Source: Arion vulgaris
Taxonomy: Eukaryota > Mollusca > Gastropoda > Stylommatophora > Arionidae
Assembly: GCA_020796225.1 (NCBI GenBank)
Contig: CM036759.1
Span: forward strand, 68,576,590-68,640,589
Length of the DNA: 64,000 nt
Direction of reading: 5' to 3'
Positions 1 to 9,770 of the stretch are shown here, in pieces. The notes under the pieces were generated by a model. That model was not told the DNA's origin. It did no database searches and was given only the letters and a program-made list of their open reading frames with translations. Every line of letters begins with the position of its first letter. The stretch's first letter is position 1. A program made the translations under genes and the position numbers.

Positions 1-520
1 TTGGGATGTAGTCATTTATTTATGTAGCATGGTACATAATCAATGTAACGGTGCGAAATTTGACCGCCATCTTACCGGCACCGGATATTGCAATATTGTA
101 TATGTGTCCACAGCTAGCATCTGTAGCTCAGGGTGCTGGAATTTATATATGTTTGATTGAACACTGCAAGCTTTTTTTTTTTTTTGCTATTTTGCTAAAG
201 TCTATGAGTCTATGGTTATTTATTGATGAGAAATATTCAGAATACTGATATTCCTTATTGTTAAACTTAACTTGTAACATAATATAACCTTGATTTTGCA
301 TGTCGTGTTGTTTTTAAAATTAATTCGTCTTTATGCAACAATACTGGAATGCTCAGTCCCGTGACAGGTTGTGGTCTGATTTCCCATAATTTTTACCTGA
401 GTCCGCCGCCAGTATGAGTTTATAGTTGGCTGTGGTGTAACGTATGTGTAGCGTATTGCTAGCGTAATGTTCAACACTCGCACTTGTTTGCTCGATACAG
501 TTGACGATGTCCCGGGCATT
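1..520. other. No recognisable feature
   Basis: AT-rich single-copy-looking DNA with an oligo(T) run near 172-185. No coding or repeat signature was recognised. Confidence 0.4.
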
Positions 521-582
521 CTGTTTGTCCGATATTCCGTGCGCATAGAATATATTTGTCCGATATTCCGTGCGCTAGTGTT
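520..582 (+). repeat. Short direct duplication
   Basis: The 21-bp string TTGTCCGATATTCCGTGCGC(a/t) occurs twice, about 32 bp apart, with a partial third start (TTTGTCCGATAAAG) just after. Confidence 0.6.
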
Positions 583-609
583 CTGGTTTGTCCGATAAAG
601 TTAACGATG

Positions 610-885
610 TTACATTCTTCTTCTACTTCCTCTTCTTCCTCGAACACTCCATATCGTCACTTGGTAAATCACTCTGTGTGATTTGTATGGGATCTGAGCC
701 TAAGAACGATTATGCCAGTTATGCGCCTACAAGTAGGCCAGCACATCCGATTTCTGCGATGCTTCTTATTTACTAGGGTAGCTTCCTAGGCCCCTATTGG
801 ACGCCTCTTACGACATGTCTTATAGGTCACAGTGTTACTATTCTTTGCTCCCCTTGTAAGCCCGGCAAGACACGGGCGATATATG
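610..885 (-). mobile_element. SINE-1 copy (body and 3' tail)
   Basis: The reverse complement contains GGGGCCTAGGAAGCTACC, GAAATCGGATGTGCTGGCC, TACTTGTAGGCGCATAA and CACAGAGTGATTT, followed by a (GAA/GAG)n-like tail. The same string order occurs at 51841-52195, 19085-19360 and (3' part) 25100-25300. The tRNA-like head is missing here. Confidence 0.8.
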
Positions 886-989
886 TTATCTATACATAAA
901 TAAAAATCAGTAGAATTTTACATTTTATGTCTGTCCGAATTGTTTGAAGATATCTGGACATCCTACAAAATTGACATTTGGCAAAAGGG

Positions 990-1240
990 TAGCTTTCATA
1001 CATGGCAACAGGAAAAATTATCAAACTGAACTATTTGTTCCTTTCTATAACTATATTCCAACTTAACGCACATAGTCATTCTGTGTAGGAATCGCCGAAA
1101 ATATCTTATCAATGTTTTCACGACGTTCCTGGCGAAACGAGTAATCACAAAGTAAATGGTAGTTTTACAAAATACAAAAACAATGACAATACACAACAAC
1201 GTTTCGACCAACAATACCTTTATCAAGCAAACGATACAAC
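990..1240 (-). repeat. Dispersed repeat D, copy 1
   Basis: The minus strand contains GCTTGATAAAGG, TGGTCGAAACGTTG, TTTTGTAAAACTAC and TTTGTGATTAC, ending CGTTTCGCC. The same ordered strings are found at 47250-47352 and 62705-62815, and in part at 36530-36592. The class is uncertain. The conserved GATAAAGG...GGTCGAAACG block resembles a hammerhead ribozyme core (see findings). Confidence 0.65.
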
Positions 1241-1244
1241 AAAG

Positions 1245-1915
1245 TAACGAATGTCACAGCACACTACATACAGACTTTGACAAATATATTGCAACCAAAT
1301 TATTACTTTCCGCTAAAGTCCTGGTCACATAATGCTATGGTAAGGTCACTGTTATTATAACGTATTTTAAAAACATTTATTTACAAGTTTCGGTAGGGTA
1401 GTTGATAACGTGTCCGTCTACATTGTAGTAGACAATGCGCTCGGGTCACATTTTTTTAAACACTTGGTCAACTTTTTATTAAAAACTCGTCGATAAGTTA
1501 ATAATCTGAATAAATTTAAATTGCCAATTGCTATTTTTCAACTTTCAAGGAAATTCAATTGTATCAGGTTGTACTGGCAATCTGAATGAGTTTATGTGGG
1601 CTCGGAAAATCAGCGGAAAAAGGATAACAAGTGTAACTTTAGAAGTGGTAAAATATTACAACTAGATTTAAACTAAATTCAACTTTTCTATTGTATTAGG
1701 TTTTACTGGCAATCGGAATGAGGGACATTTTAATCTTATGTGGTCAACCGACAAAGTTTTCAAACCAAGCATGGAGAGAAAATATATTGTTTTTAATGGG
1801 GAAGAAACCGATTTTGAAGCAACGTGGCATGTTTCTTTAAGGGACTTTACAAATAGATTTAAACTAAATTCCCGTACGAAGGACGGTAAACTGCTAGTAT
1901 ATATATAAATATATA
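1245..1915. other. Mostly unique AT-rich DNA with one internal duplication
   Basis: Segments near 1557-1615 and 1688-1750 share GTATCAGGTT/GTATTAGGTTTTACTGG and CAATC(T/G)GAATGAG, so a short stretch is duplicated. A (TA)n run lies at about 1899-1924. No gene was recognised. Confidence 0.4.
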
Positions 1916-1918
1916 TAT

Positions 1919-2510
1919 ATATAAGTAATGCAGATATCACCCTGGAATCTAAACTGATAAAAATAACAGAGCAGTTCACCTATTTAGGTAGCAATTTTGA
2001 TTGTACAGGAAATGTTAAAAAGAAATTATGATACGAATTGGCAAAGCAACATCAGCTTTTAAAAGTCTAAATAAAATATGGAACTGCAAGTTATATAGTC
2101 ATCACCATGAGGTGCCGTCTCCGCATCGAAGGGGGCTGCAATGAATCTCCAGCATTCTCTGTCTTTCGCCTTGGTGTTGCATACTGCCAGACTGTAACCT
2201 GTCCATTTCTTAAAGTTTCCCACCCAGTTATATAGTATTAAAACTAAATTATGAATTTTCAATTCAAATGTTGTATCAATCCTAACATATGCCAGTGAGA
2301 GTTGGAAAATGACTAAAGACATAGAAAGCAAGTTGAATGCATTTGAAAATAGATGTCTGCGAAAAATAATGAATATAAAATGGAACGAATTCAGGAGAAG
2401 TGATGAAATCAGAGATATGTCTGGTCAATCACTAGTAACAACTGCTATAAGAAGGAGAAGATGATGTAGACATGCTGGGCATGCGCTGAAGAAATGATCA
2501 GATCCAAGCA
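1919..2510 (+). mobile_element. LINE reverse transcriptase C-terminal region, interrupted
   Basis: A degenerate non-LTR retrotransposon fragment. The plus strand reads EQFTYLGSNFDCTGN (RT thumb), then RIGKATSAFKSLNKIWNCKL. After an inserted 126-bp element it continues in the same frame with ILTYASESWKMTKDIESKLN and CLRKIMNIKWNEFRRSDEI. TGA codons interrupt it at three or more points, so it is a dead copy. At about 2505 it runs into a minisatellite made from its own next segment (KQALKW). Confidence 0.85.
2100..2225 (-). mobile_element. 5'-truncated LINE 3' end nested in another LINE
   Basis: A 126-bp insertion flanked by the perfect 11-bp duplication AGTTATATAGT (2089-2099 and 2226-2236). 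On the minus strand it encodes GNFKKWTGYSLAVCNTKAKD and RECWRFIAAPF and ends in a TGA-rich tail. This is the typical W-G-S---A---A-DR--WR C-terminus of jockey/L2-like LINEs. The same sequence occurs at 56126-56250 on the plus strand. Removing it rejoins the host LINE frame. Confidence 0.88.
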
Positions 2511-2940
2511 GGCATTGAAGTGAGATGGAAAGGAATACAAAGCAGGCATTGATGTAGATGGAAAGAATCCAAAGCAGGCATTGATGTGAGATGGAAAGGA
2601 ATCACAAAGCAGGCATTGAGTGAGATAAGGAATCACAAAGCAGCATTGATAGGAATCACAAAGCAGGCATTGAAGTGAGATGGAAAGGAATCACAGCAGT
2701 ATGAAGAGATGGAAAGAATCAAAGCAGGCATTGATAGGAATCCAAACAGGCATTGAAGTGAGATGGAAAGGAATCACAAAGCAGGCATTGAAGTGAGATG
2801 GAAAGGAATCACAAAGCAGGCATTGATGGAGATGGAAGGAATCAAGCAGGCATTGAAGTGAGATGGAAGTCAAAGCAGACATTGAAGTGAGATGGAAAGG
2901 AATCAAGAGGCATTGATGAATGGAAGGATTCAAAGAGGAA
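2505..2940 (+). repeat. About 36-bp minisatellite derived from LINE coding sequence
   Basis: About 11 imperfect units of GCAGGCATTGAAGTGAGATGG plus AAAGGAATCACAAA. The unit equals the LINE codons KQALKW(E/D)xK-, seen in single copy at about 32797-32835 and on the minus strand near 59735-59775. Confidence 0.85.
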
Positions 2941-2944
2941 TGAA

Positions 2945-3525
2945 ACCAAACGAACTTCATTGCATGAAGGTTGAATTGAATATTTATTCTAGATGATAGT
3001 AATAAGTTGTTGCAAAATAAAAGCACATAGTCTATCATAAACGTGTATTTTATGAACATATAAGACAGGGGTTCTCAGACTTTCTCAGCTGGTGTCCGCC
3101 TTGTAGATGCGACAAGACTTCCAATATCAATTATTTTTTCTCTTCATTTTCCCATTCACGTTTTCCTTCATTTTCCCCTTCATTTTCCCCTTCATTTTCC
3201 CCTTCATTTTCCCCTTCATTTTTATCTTCATTTTCCCTGCGAATCAACTGTAATTTAACACACAAAAATGTTTCTGACTCTGAGCGTGTGCAGTGTGTGT
3301 GTATGTGTGGTCGTCTGGTGTTCTACAACAGCACTTTACCAATAACATTGGCAGTGAGAAATGTCAACATTAGGAAACTTTATTTTTGCACACAGAATTT
3401 GACCAAAAATACCAACATGGCCTACAATCGAGGATGTATGTTATTATTACATTGAAGAATTTTTTTATAGTTTTAATTAAAAAAACACAACTATGGACGC
3501 CGATAGCGTAGTTTATAACATTCTT
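2945..3525. other. Unique DNA with a short TTCATTTTCCCC array
   Basis: A 12-bp TTCATTTTCCCC motif is repeated about 7 times at 3145-3235. CAGGGGTTCTCAGACTTTCTC at 3067-3087 resembles one hAT terminus, but no partner was found. Otherwise nothing was recognised. Confidence 0.5.
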
Positions 3526-4165
3526 CGGTAGTAACACGATCTACTCTATAAATATAGTAGGTCGTGGTAGTAACACGACCTACTCAATAAATATAGTAGG
3601 TCGTGGTAGTAACACGACCTACTCTATAAATATAGTAGGTCGTGGTAGTATCTACGACCACTCTATAAATATAGTAAGTCGTGGTAGTAACTACATGATT
3701 CTACTCTATAACATACAGATTAGAGTCGTGTAGTAACGCACCTTTCCTATAAACTATATGTAAGTTCGGTAGTAACACGATCTACTCTATGAAATATAGT
3801 GGTCATGGTAGTACACGAGCTCTCAATAAATATAATTAGGTCGTGTAGTAACACGATCTACTCAACTAAATATAGTAAGTCGTAGTAGTATAATCGAGCC
3901 TACTCTATAAATATTGAGTCGTGGTAGTAACTACGACTACTCAATAAATATAGTAAGTCTGGATAAAGCTGAGTACTCAATAAATATAGTAGGTCGGGCG
4001 GACACGATCTACTTCTATAAATAAGTAGGTCGAGGTAGTAACAGATCTACTCTATAATATAGAGTTAGGCGTGTAGTAAGATGCAGATGACTGTATAAAA
4101 TATAGTAAGTCATCGTATGTAACCGATCTGAAACTCTATAAATATAGTAGGTTGCTATAGTAACC
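3525..4165. repeat. Minisatellite of about 39-bp palindromic (hairpin) units
   Basis: About 16 units. A clean unit reads CACGACCTACT, loop C(T/A)ATAAATAT, AGTAGGTCGTG, then GTAGTAA. The two 11-base arms are exact reverse complements, so every unit can fold into a hairpin or extrude as a cruciform. Units from about 3640 to 4140 carry many single-base indels. Confidence 0.85.
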
Positions 4166-5040
4166 ATGTACGCCGGTTAATTCCTTCAGGTTTAGACCAA
4201 CTTGGATTAAAAAAAAAAAACGTTTCGGTGTACACTTACACGATTACGACTCATGTTTTCTGCAATGTTCGTCTGCAACATTACTCGGTGTGCACGCATT
4301 ACTCAGTGTGTCGAACACATTACCTCGGTTGCCACATTACTCAGTGGCAAAATTACCGATTAGACTACATGTTTTCTGATCTTTGACGTGGATCTAGTTA
4401 CAAGCTACCCCACAAGTACCACTGATAAACGGAAAGCAGTAGCTTCATCAAAATCGATACAGATTTACAATATGTGCACTTATATACGGAGAGCGGACCA
4501 AACAAACAAAATTTAACTAAAAAAAGCAAGTTATATAATGTATTAAAACAAAAGTCCACTAAATTTTCTTAACGCATCATGCCTTCTTCGACCTACCTTA
4601 CGCTTCCCTAGGTAGTCGACCCTAACAGGTTTAGAACCACTGCTACAAGCAAGAGATGAAAACACATTAAAAAAAATTGATGTTGAAAAATAAGTTCTGG
4701 ATGCCAACTGGAAATTGACGGAGCCTGCAATATGGACATTAAGTGCAGACGTTTTACGAATTGAGAAGCTTTTAAATCGCTTTGAAATCAATCTTTGATC
4801 TGCTGTGGTTTCTCGTTTGAGCTGTAATCTCTGCGGGCATTCTGTTATACCGCGTTACAGTACTCCTAACTGGCAGATAAAATCCCTATTGATTCATGGG
4901 ATATCTGACCAAACTCTTCCGGTGTGTGCCAGATATCGCGTGCATTTGTTCCCCATATTCATCTTTCTACTGGTCGATATTCTCTAACCCTAAACCTTGT
5001 TTACCATTTTAAAACCCCTTTCTAAACCCTTTAGAGGTTG
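4166..5040. other. No recognised gene
   Basis: Contains short repeated strings ACATTACTC(A/G)GT(G)TG near 4278-4345. A minus-strand open frame of 82 codons (4543-4791) includes GKRKVGRRRHDALRKF; it has no homologue that I recognise. Confidence 0.35.
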
Positions 5041-5205
5041 TTTGTCAGTAATTGTTTATGTACTTGTGTACATGAGTGCTTGTTTGTCAGTATTGTTTAT
5101 TACTTGTGTACATGAGTGCTTGTTTGTCAATATTGTTTATTACTTGTGTACACGAGTGCTTGTTTGTCAGTATTGTTTATTACTTGTGTGCATAAGTGCT
5201 TGCTT
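5040..5205 (+). repeat. 40-bp minisatellite, about 4 units
   Basis: Unit TGTTTGTCAGTATTGTTTAT plus TACTTGTGTACATGAGTGCT. Confidence 0.8.
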
Positions 5206-5318
5206 GCGTTTGATAATACAGATATCACATATTACATCACATTGATATTAAAACCACATATCCATTCAATTAGCATTCCAACCATTTATAACATGAATAT
5301 GTTCAATGTAAGGAATAT

Positions 5319-5990
5319 ATATGGCTGCTAGTAATAGAGCATATTTGGGTAGTAAAGTGTCAAACAACGGAGACACGATGAAAGAAATAAACTCTCGTAT
5401 TGCTATAGCAGCTAGTGCCTTCACTAAATTAACGAATATCTGGCAATCTCAAGACCTTAGTATATGTACAAAAGTTAAATTATTTAGGTCATGTGTGATT
5501 CCTGTACTGACCTATGGTTGTGAAAGTTGGAAACCAAGAAATAAAATTGATAATAAACTGGACAGCTTTGAGAATAAATGTCTCCTAAAATTATTAAAAG
5601 TAAAATGGAGTGATTTCGTTTCTATAACAACACAGTGAGAGATAGAACACACCAACAACCCGTATCAAATATTATAAGGAAACGAAGGTGGAAATATTTA
5701 GGTCATGTTCTTAGATTAGACGAAAAGAGACTAAATCGACAAGACCTTATGTGGTCACCAGTTGGGAAAAGAAAACGTGGAAGACCAAAGACCACTCTTC
5801 GAAGAACCATCCAACAAGAAAGTAAACAATTGGGATGTAAAACCATACAAGATCTCCAACTGCTAGCAACGAACACATACATGGAGATTAAAACCTCTGC
5901 CTATGTCGCCTTTGGGACGAAAGAACAAAAACCAAGTAATAGAGCAGGTCATAAAAATAAGAAAAATAATCTAAAACGTTTAAGAGTTTA
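5319..5990 (+). mobile_element. LINE RT thumb and C-terminal region, frameshifted
   Basis: The first frame (5321-5637) reads AYLGSKVSNNGDTMKEINSR, IAIAASAFTKLTNIW, VIPVLTYGCESW and FENKCLLKLLKVKW, which are standard post-catalytic RT blocks. After a stop at 5635-5637 and a frame change, 5635-5990 reads RKRRWKYLGHVLRLD, then GKRKRGRPKTTLRRTIQQE. Part of the sequence that normally lies between these blocks is missing. It is a dead 3' fragment with no endonuclease or catalytic RT core. Confidence 0.9.
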
Positions 5991-6220
5991 GAAGAGAAAA
6001 AGTTATAGAAGAGAAAAGGGGAAGAAGAAAACAAAGAAAGAAGGAGTTAAGAGAATTAAAGGCAGAAAAGGTAAGAAGAAATGGAAAAGAAACAGAGAAG
6101 CAGAAAAAGAAGAAGAAAAAAGGAGCAGAAAGAACCAAGGACAAAAGAAGAACAAAAGAAATAGAAGTAACAGAAGAAGAATAAGCAGAATATAAAGCAA
6201 GAAGAGAAGAAGAAAGTAAA
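5990..6220 (+). repeat. A/G-rich low-complexity tract
   Basis: Almost pure AGAAGAAAA-type sequence directly after the LINE 3' end. It produces long K/R/E frames that are not genes. Confidence 0.75.
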
Positions 6221-6221
6221 G

Positions 6222-6345
6222 AAACATATAAAAGTCTAGATTGCATGAGAAAAAAGAACAACATATAAAAGTCTAGATTGTATGAGAGAAAGAACAACAT
6301 ATAAAAGTCTAGATTGCATGAGAGAAAGAACATATAAAAAACATC
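6222..6345 (+). repeat. About 36-bp minisatellite, 4 units
   Basis: Units of ACATATAAAAGTCTAGATTG followed by (C/T)ATGAGAGAAAGA. Confidence 0.8.
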
Positions 6346-6755
6346 CAGGTTTGGTGACATCCCTCTCTAGTGCTAAGCTCGTCCCATGCCATTAAAATTA
6401 AGATGTCTAAATCCTGTCTCCAACTTCCTGAGCACATTCTCGGGAAAGGTCATATGGAAATATGTAATTTCATTTTCTCCCTTCTCCCCATACAACCTCT
6501 CCCACACAACCTCTCTACACACCCCAAAACATATCCCCATACAACATCTCCTCCGCTATTAACAACTGCATCTGAAAGAAGATCGATCGGTAGCAAAGAA
6601 ATCGGATTGCTAAAGTTTAGAAAATTGATAACTTTTCTCTCTTGTAATCTGTTCTTAATTTCTTCGATATTTCAAATAATCTTACCATTAAAAAACGTGA
6701 AATCTGCCGTTTCTGCATTCATGGTGCTCTCATAGAGTATTTATTTGTCATTACA
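6346..6755. other. No recognised feature
   Basis: An open frame of 121 codons on the plus strand (6370-6735) shows no family motif. The stretch is C/T-rich near 6478-6545. Confidence 0.3.
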
Positions 6756-6759
6756 GTTT

Positions 6760-7345
6760 ATTATGATTAGAATACAAAACGCAAGATCAGCATTTGCAAT
6801 TCTGAAGAACATATGGAGTTCAATAATGGTCAGGATATGCAATTCTGAAGAGTACATGAAGTTACAGAATGATCAGGAATAATGACATTTAACTCAAATG
6901 TCAAGGCTGTCCTTCTATATAGAGTGGAGACATACAAGAACATTTTTGCCATCGTCAAAAGGAAATCTGGAACTTCAAGGTAATAATTCTGAAAACAAGA
7001 CTTAAAATATATAGGAGCAGTGTCATGTGAGTGTTATCATATACTTCGATATAGACACCACGTGCTGGGAATCCCTTGCGCAAGATCGGCAAATGTGGCG
7101 CTGTAACAACAAAAGAAGAACCTGCATAGCTGAGAATCGTCGTGCCGTTGAGGCACAGAGAGAACGAGCTGCGCGAAAAGACAAAGCACACAACACCCAC
7201 ATGTCTAACTTCGATCATGCATGCTCCATATGTGGTTGGGGATTGTGTTCGAAGATTGAACTCTACAGTCACCTCCGTACACCAGAGAGGTGTAGCAGCA
7301 CACATCTGAGGCCGTTGTCATCTTCGCTTGCGATGGACGGCTATT
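6760..7345 (+). mobile_element. LINE C-terminal fragment with a C2H2-type finger
   Basis: It begins with RIQNARSAFAILKNIW and FNSNVKAVLLYRVET in shifting frames. Then comes TTCWESLAQDRQMWR and a charged helix (EAQRERAARKDKA), ending CSICGWGLCSKIELYSHLRT. The last block is the Cys2-His finger that closes many jockey/CR1-like LINE ORF2 proteins (C--CG--C-S-I-L-SH-RTH). A short duplication (ATTTGCAATTCTGAAGA twice) disrupts the upstream part. This is not a host zinc-finger gene. Confidence 0.82.
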
Positions 7346-7404
7346 AATATATTCAGTGCTGGAAAATGACCTAGAATATCATACACAAGATGGAGACATT
7401 CCCC

Positions 7405-7640
7405 AAATAAATGTTGAGAGAGAAACATGGACAAGCACTGGGAAGAAATGATGTTCTGGGTTCAAACAAACAGGACAGGCACTGGGAAGAAATAGATGTT
7501 CTGGGCGTTCAAACAAAACAGGGACAAGAACTGGGAAGAAATAATGGGCTGGGCGTCCATGAGAAACATAGACAAGAACTGTGGAAGAAATAGATGTTCT
7601 GGGCGTCCATGAGAAACATAGACAAGAACTGTGGAGATAG
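7405..7640 (+). repeat. About 60-bp minisatellite, 4 units
   Basis: Units carry GACAAGAACTGTGGAAGAAA, TAGATGTTCTGGGCGTCCAT and GAGAAACATA. Confidence 0.75.
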
Positions 7641-7739
7641 AGTTGAAAGATTGTGATCTGAGATGGAAATATATAAATTAATTGAAAGACGAGAGAACGG
7701 TCGACACGAAAATCTCTCGTGGAGGAAGCCTTATGTGTC

Positions 7740-9165
7740 AAACTGAACACCAAGAGTACATAGATAGAAATAAATGACACCAAGAGTGCATAGATAGAAA
7801 TAAATGACACCAAGAGTACATAGATATAAATAAATGACACCAAGAGTACATAGATAGAAATAAATGACACCAAGAGTACATATATAAATAATGACACCAG
7901 AGTGCATATATAGAAATAAATGACACCAAGAGTACATATATAGAAATAAATGACACCAAGATTACATAGATAGAAATAAATGACACCAAGAGTACATAGA
8001 TAGAAATAAATGACACCAAGAGTGCATATATAGAAATAAATGACACCAAGAGTACATAGATAGAAATAAATGACACCAAGATTACATAGATAGAAATAAA
8101 TGATACCAAGAGTGCATAGATAGAAATAAATGACACCAAGAGTACATAGATAGAAATAAATGACACCAAGAGTACATAGATAGAAATAAATGACACCAAG
8201 ATTACATAGATAGAAATAAATGACACCAAGAGTACATAGATAGAAATAAATGACACCAAGAGTACATAGATAGAAATAAATGACACCAAGAGTACATAGA
8301 TAGAAATAAATGACACCAAGAGTACATAGATAGAAATAAATGACACCAAGATTACATAGATAGAAATAAATGACACCAATAGTACATAGATAGAAATAAA
8401 TGACACCAAGAGTACATAGATATAAATAAATGACACCAAGATTACATAGATATAAATAAATGACACCAAGATTACATAGATAGAAATAAATGACACCAAG
8501 AGTACATAGATAGAAATAAATGACACCAATAGTACATAGATAGAAATAAATGACACCAAGAGTACATAGATAGAAATAAATGACACCAATATTACATAGA
8601 TAGAAATAAATGACACCAAGAGTGCATAGATAGAAATAAATGACACCAAGAGTACATAGATAGAAATAAATGACACCAATATTACATAGATAGAAATAAA
8701 TGACACCAATATTACATAGATAGAAATAAATGACACAAGAGTCATAGATAGAAATAAATGACACAAGAGTGCATAGATAGAAATAAATGACACCAATATT
8801 ACATAGATAGAAATAAATGACACCAAGAGTGCATAGATAGAAATAAATGACACCAAGAGTACATAGATAGAAATAAATGACACCAATATTACATAGATAG
8901 AAATAAATGACACCAATATTACATAGATAGAAATAAATGACACCAATATTATATAGATAGAAATAAATGACACCAAGATTACATAGATAGAAATAAATGA
9001 CACCAATATTACATAGATAGAAATAAATGACACCAAGAGTGCATAGATAGAAATAAATGACACCAAGAGTACATAGATAGAAATAAATGACACCAATATT
9101 ACATAGATAGAAATAAATGACACCAATATTACATAGATAGAAATAAATGACACCAAGAGAATGTA
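7740..9165. repeat. 30-bp minisatellite, about 47 units
   Basis: Unit AGATAGAAATAAATGACACC plus AAGAGTACAT. Variants at two sites (AAGAGT/AATATT/AAGATT and GTACAT/GTGCAT) are interspersed. Because 30 is a multiple of three, the minus strand is open in two frames at once (LGVIYFYLCT and FISIYVLLVS periods) for hundreds of codons. These frames are not genes. Confidence 0.95.
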
Positions 9166-9261
9166 TATATACAGATACAATAAACAACTTTATTTGCATA
9201 CACAAAAATATAAGTTGTGCAAATAATTGACACTCAGAGACAAGGAGAGAATGAGACAAAT

Positions 9262-9310
<49 letters not shown>

Positions 9311-9770
9311 ATAATACTATTATTGATATAAAATTAAATGAAAATGAACAATAACAACATACAAAACAATTAAACACAGAAATGTCAAAGGAGGAATTTC
9401 TAAAGCAGATCAAATGAAAGAAGAATGAGAAAGACAGAGACATAAAACTTGACATATAAAACAAATGAAAATTTCATCATTAAACTAGAATACAATTTTA
9501 TGATCACAGTCCGTGTCTAAGCATAGTTATGTTAAGACTAGAGAAGAAAGAAAGAGAGAAAGAGAGAGAAGAAGAGAGAGAGAGAGAAGGCGATATGAGA
9601 AATCGTTTTTAAGATCGACGGACATCAACATCAATGCTTGAACTGAAATAATGATCTCAATAAAACAAATAAACGATTCTCCCACCCACCCTCACAGACA
9701 ATTGATGGTCATAATATTGTATTCCGTTGACTTTACATATCATCGTTAGAAAACTATAGACCATAAGCAA
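9165..9770. other. AT-rich spacer with (GA)n tracts
   Basis: An uninterrupted (GA)n tract lies at about 9267-9305 and a GA-rich tract at about 9540-9590. The rest is unrecognised. Confidence 0.5.

Noticed and set aside
3067..3087. hAT terminal inverted repeat
   Set aside because: The string resembles a hAT end, but no inverted partner or 8-bp duplication was found nearby.
4543..4791. Small basic protein gene (82 codons, minus)
   Set aside because: No family motif beyond a generic basic stretch, no splice or promoter context; chance ORF is as likely.
4983..5040. Interstitial telomeric repeat (CTAACCCTAAACC)
   Set aside because: Only one and a half units, with no continued TTAGGG-type periodicity.
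7027..7347. Host zinc-finger protein gene
   Set aside because: The single C2H2-like finger follows the W-SLAQDRQMWR motif typical of LINE ORF2 C-termini, and LINE thumb sequence lies upstream.
7379..9259. 626-codon and 480-codon minus-strand open frames
   Set aside because: They are two frames of the same 30-bp tandem repeat; the period is a multiple of three and both frames are open, with no codon bias or non-repetitive domain.
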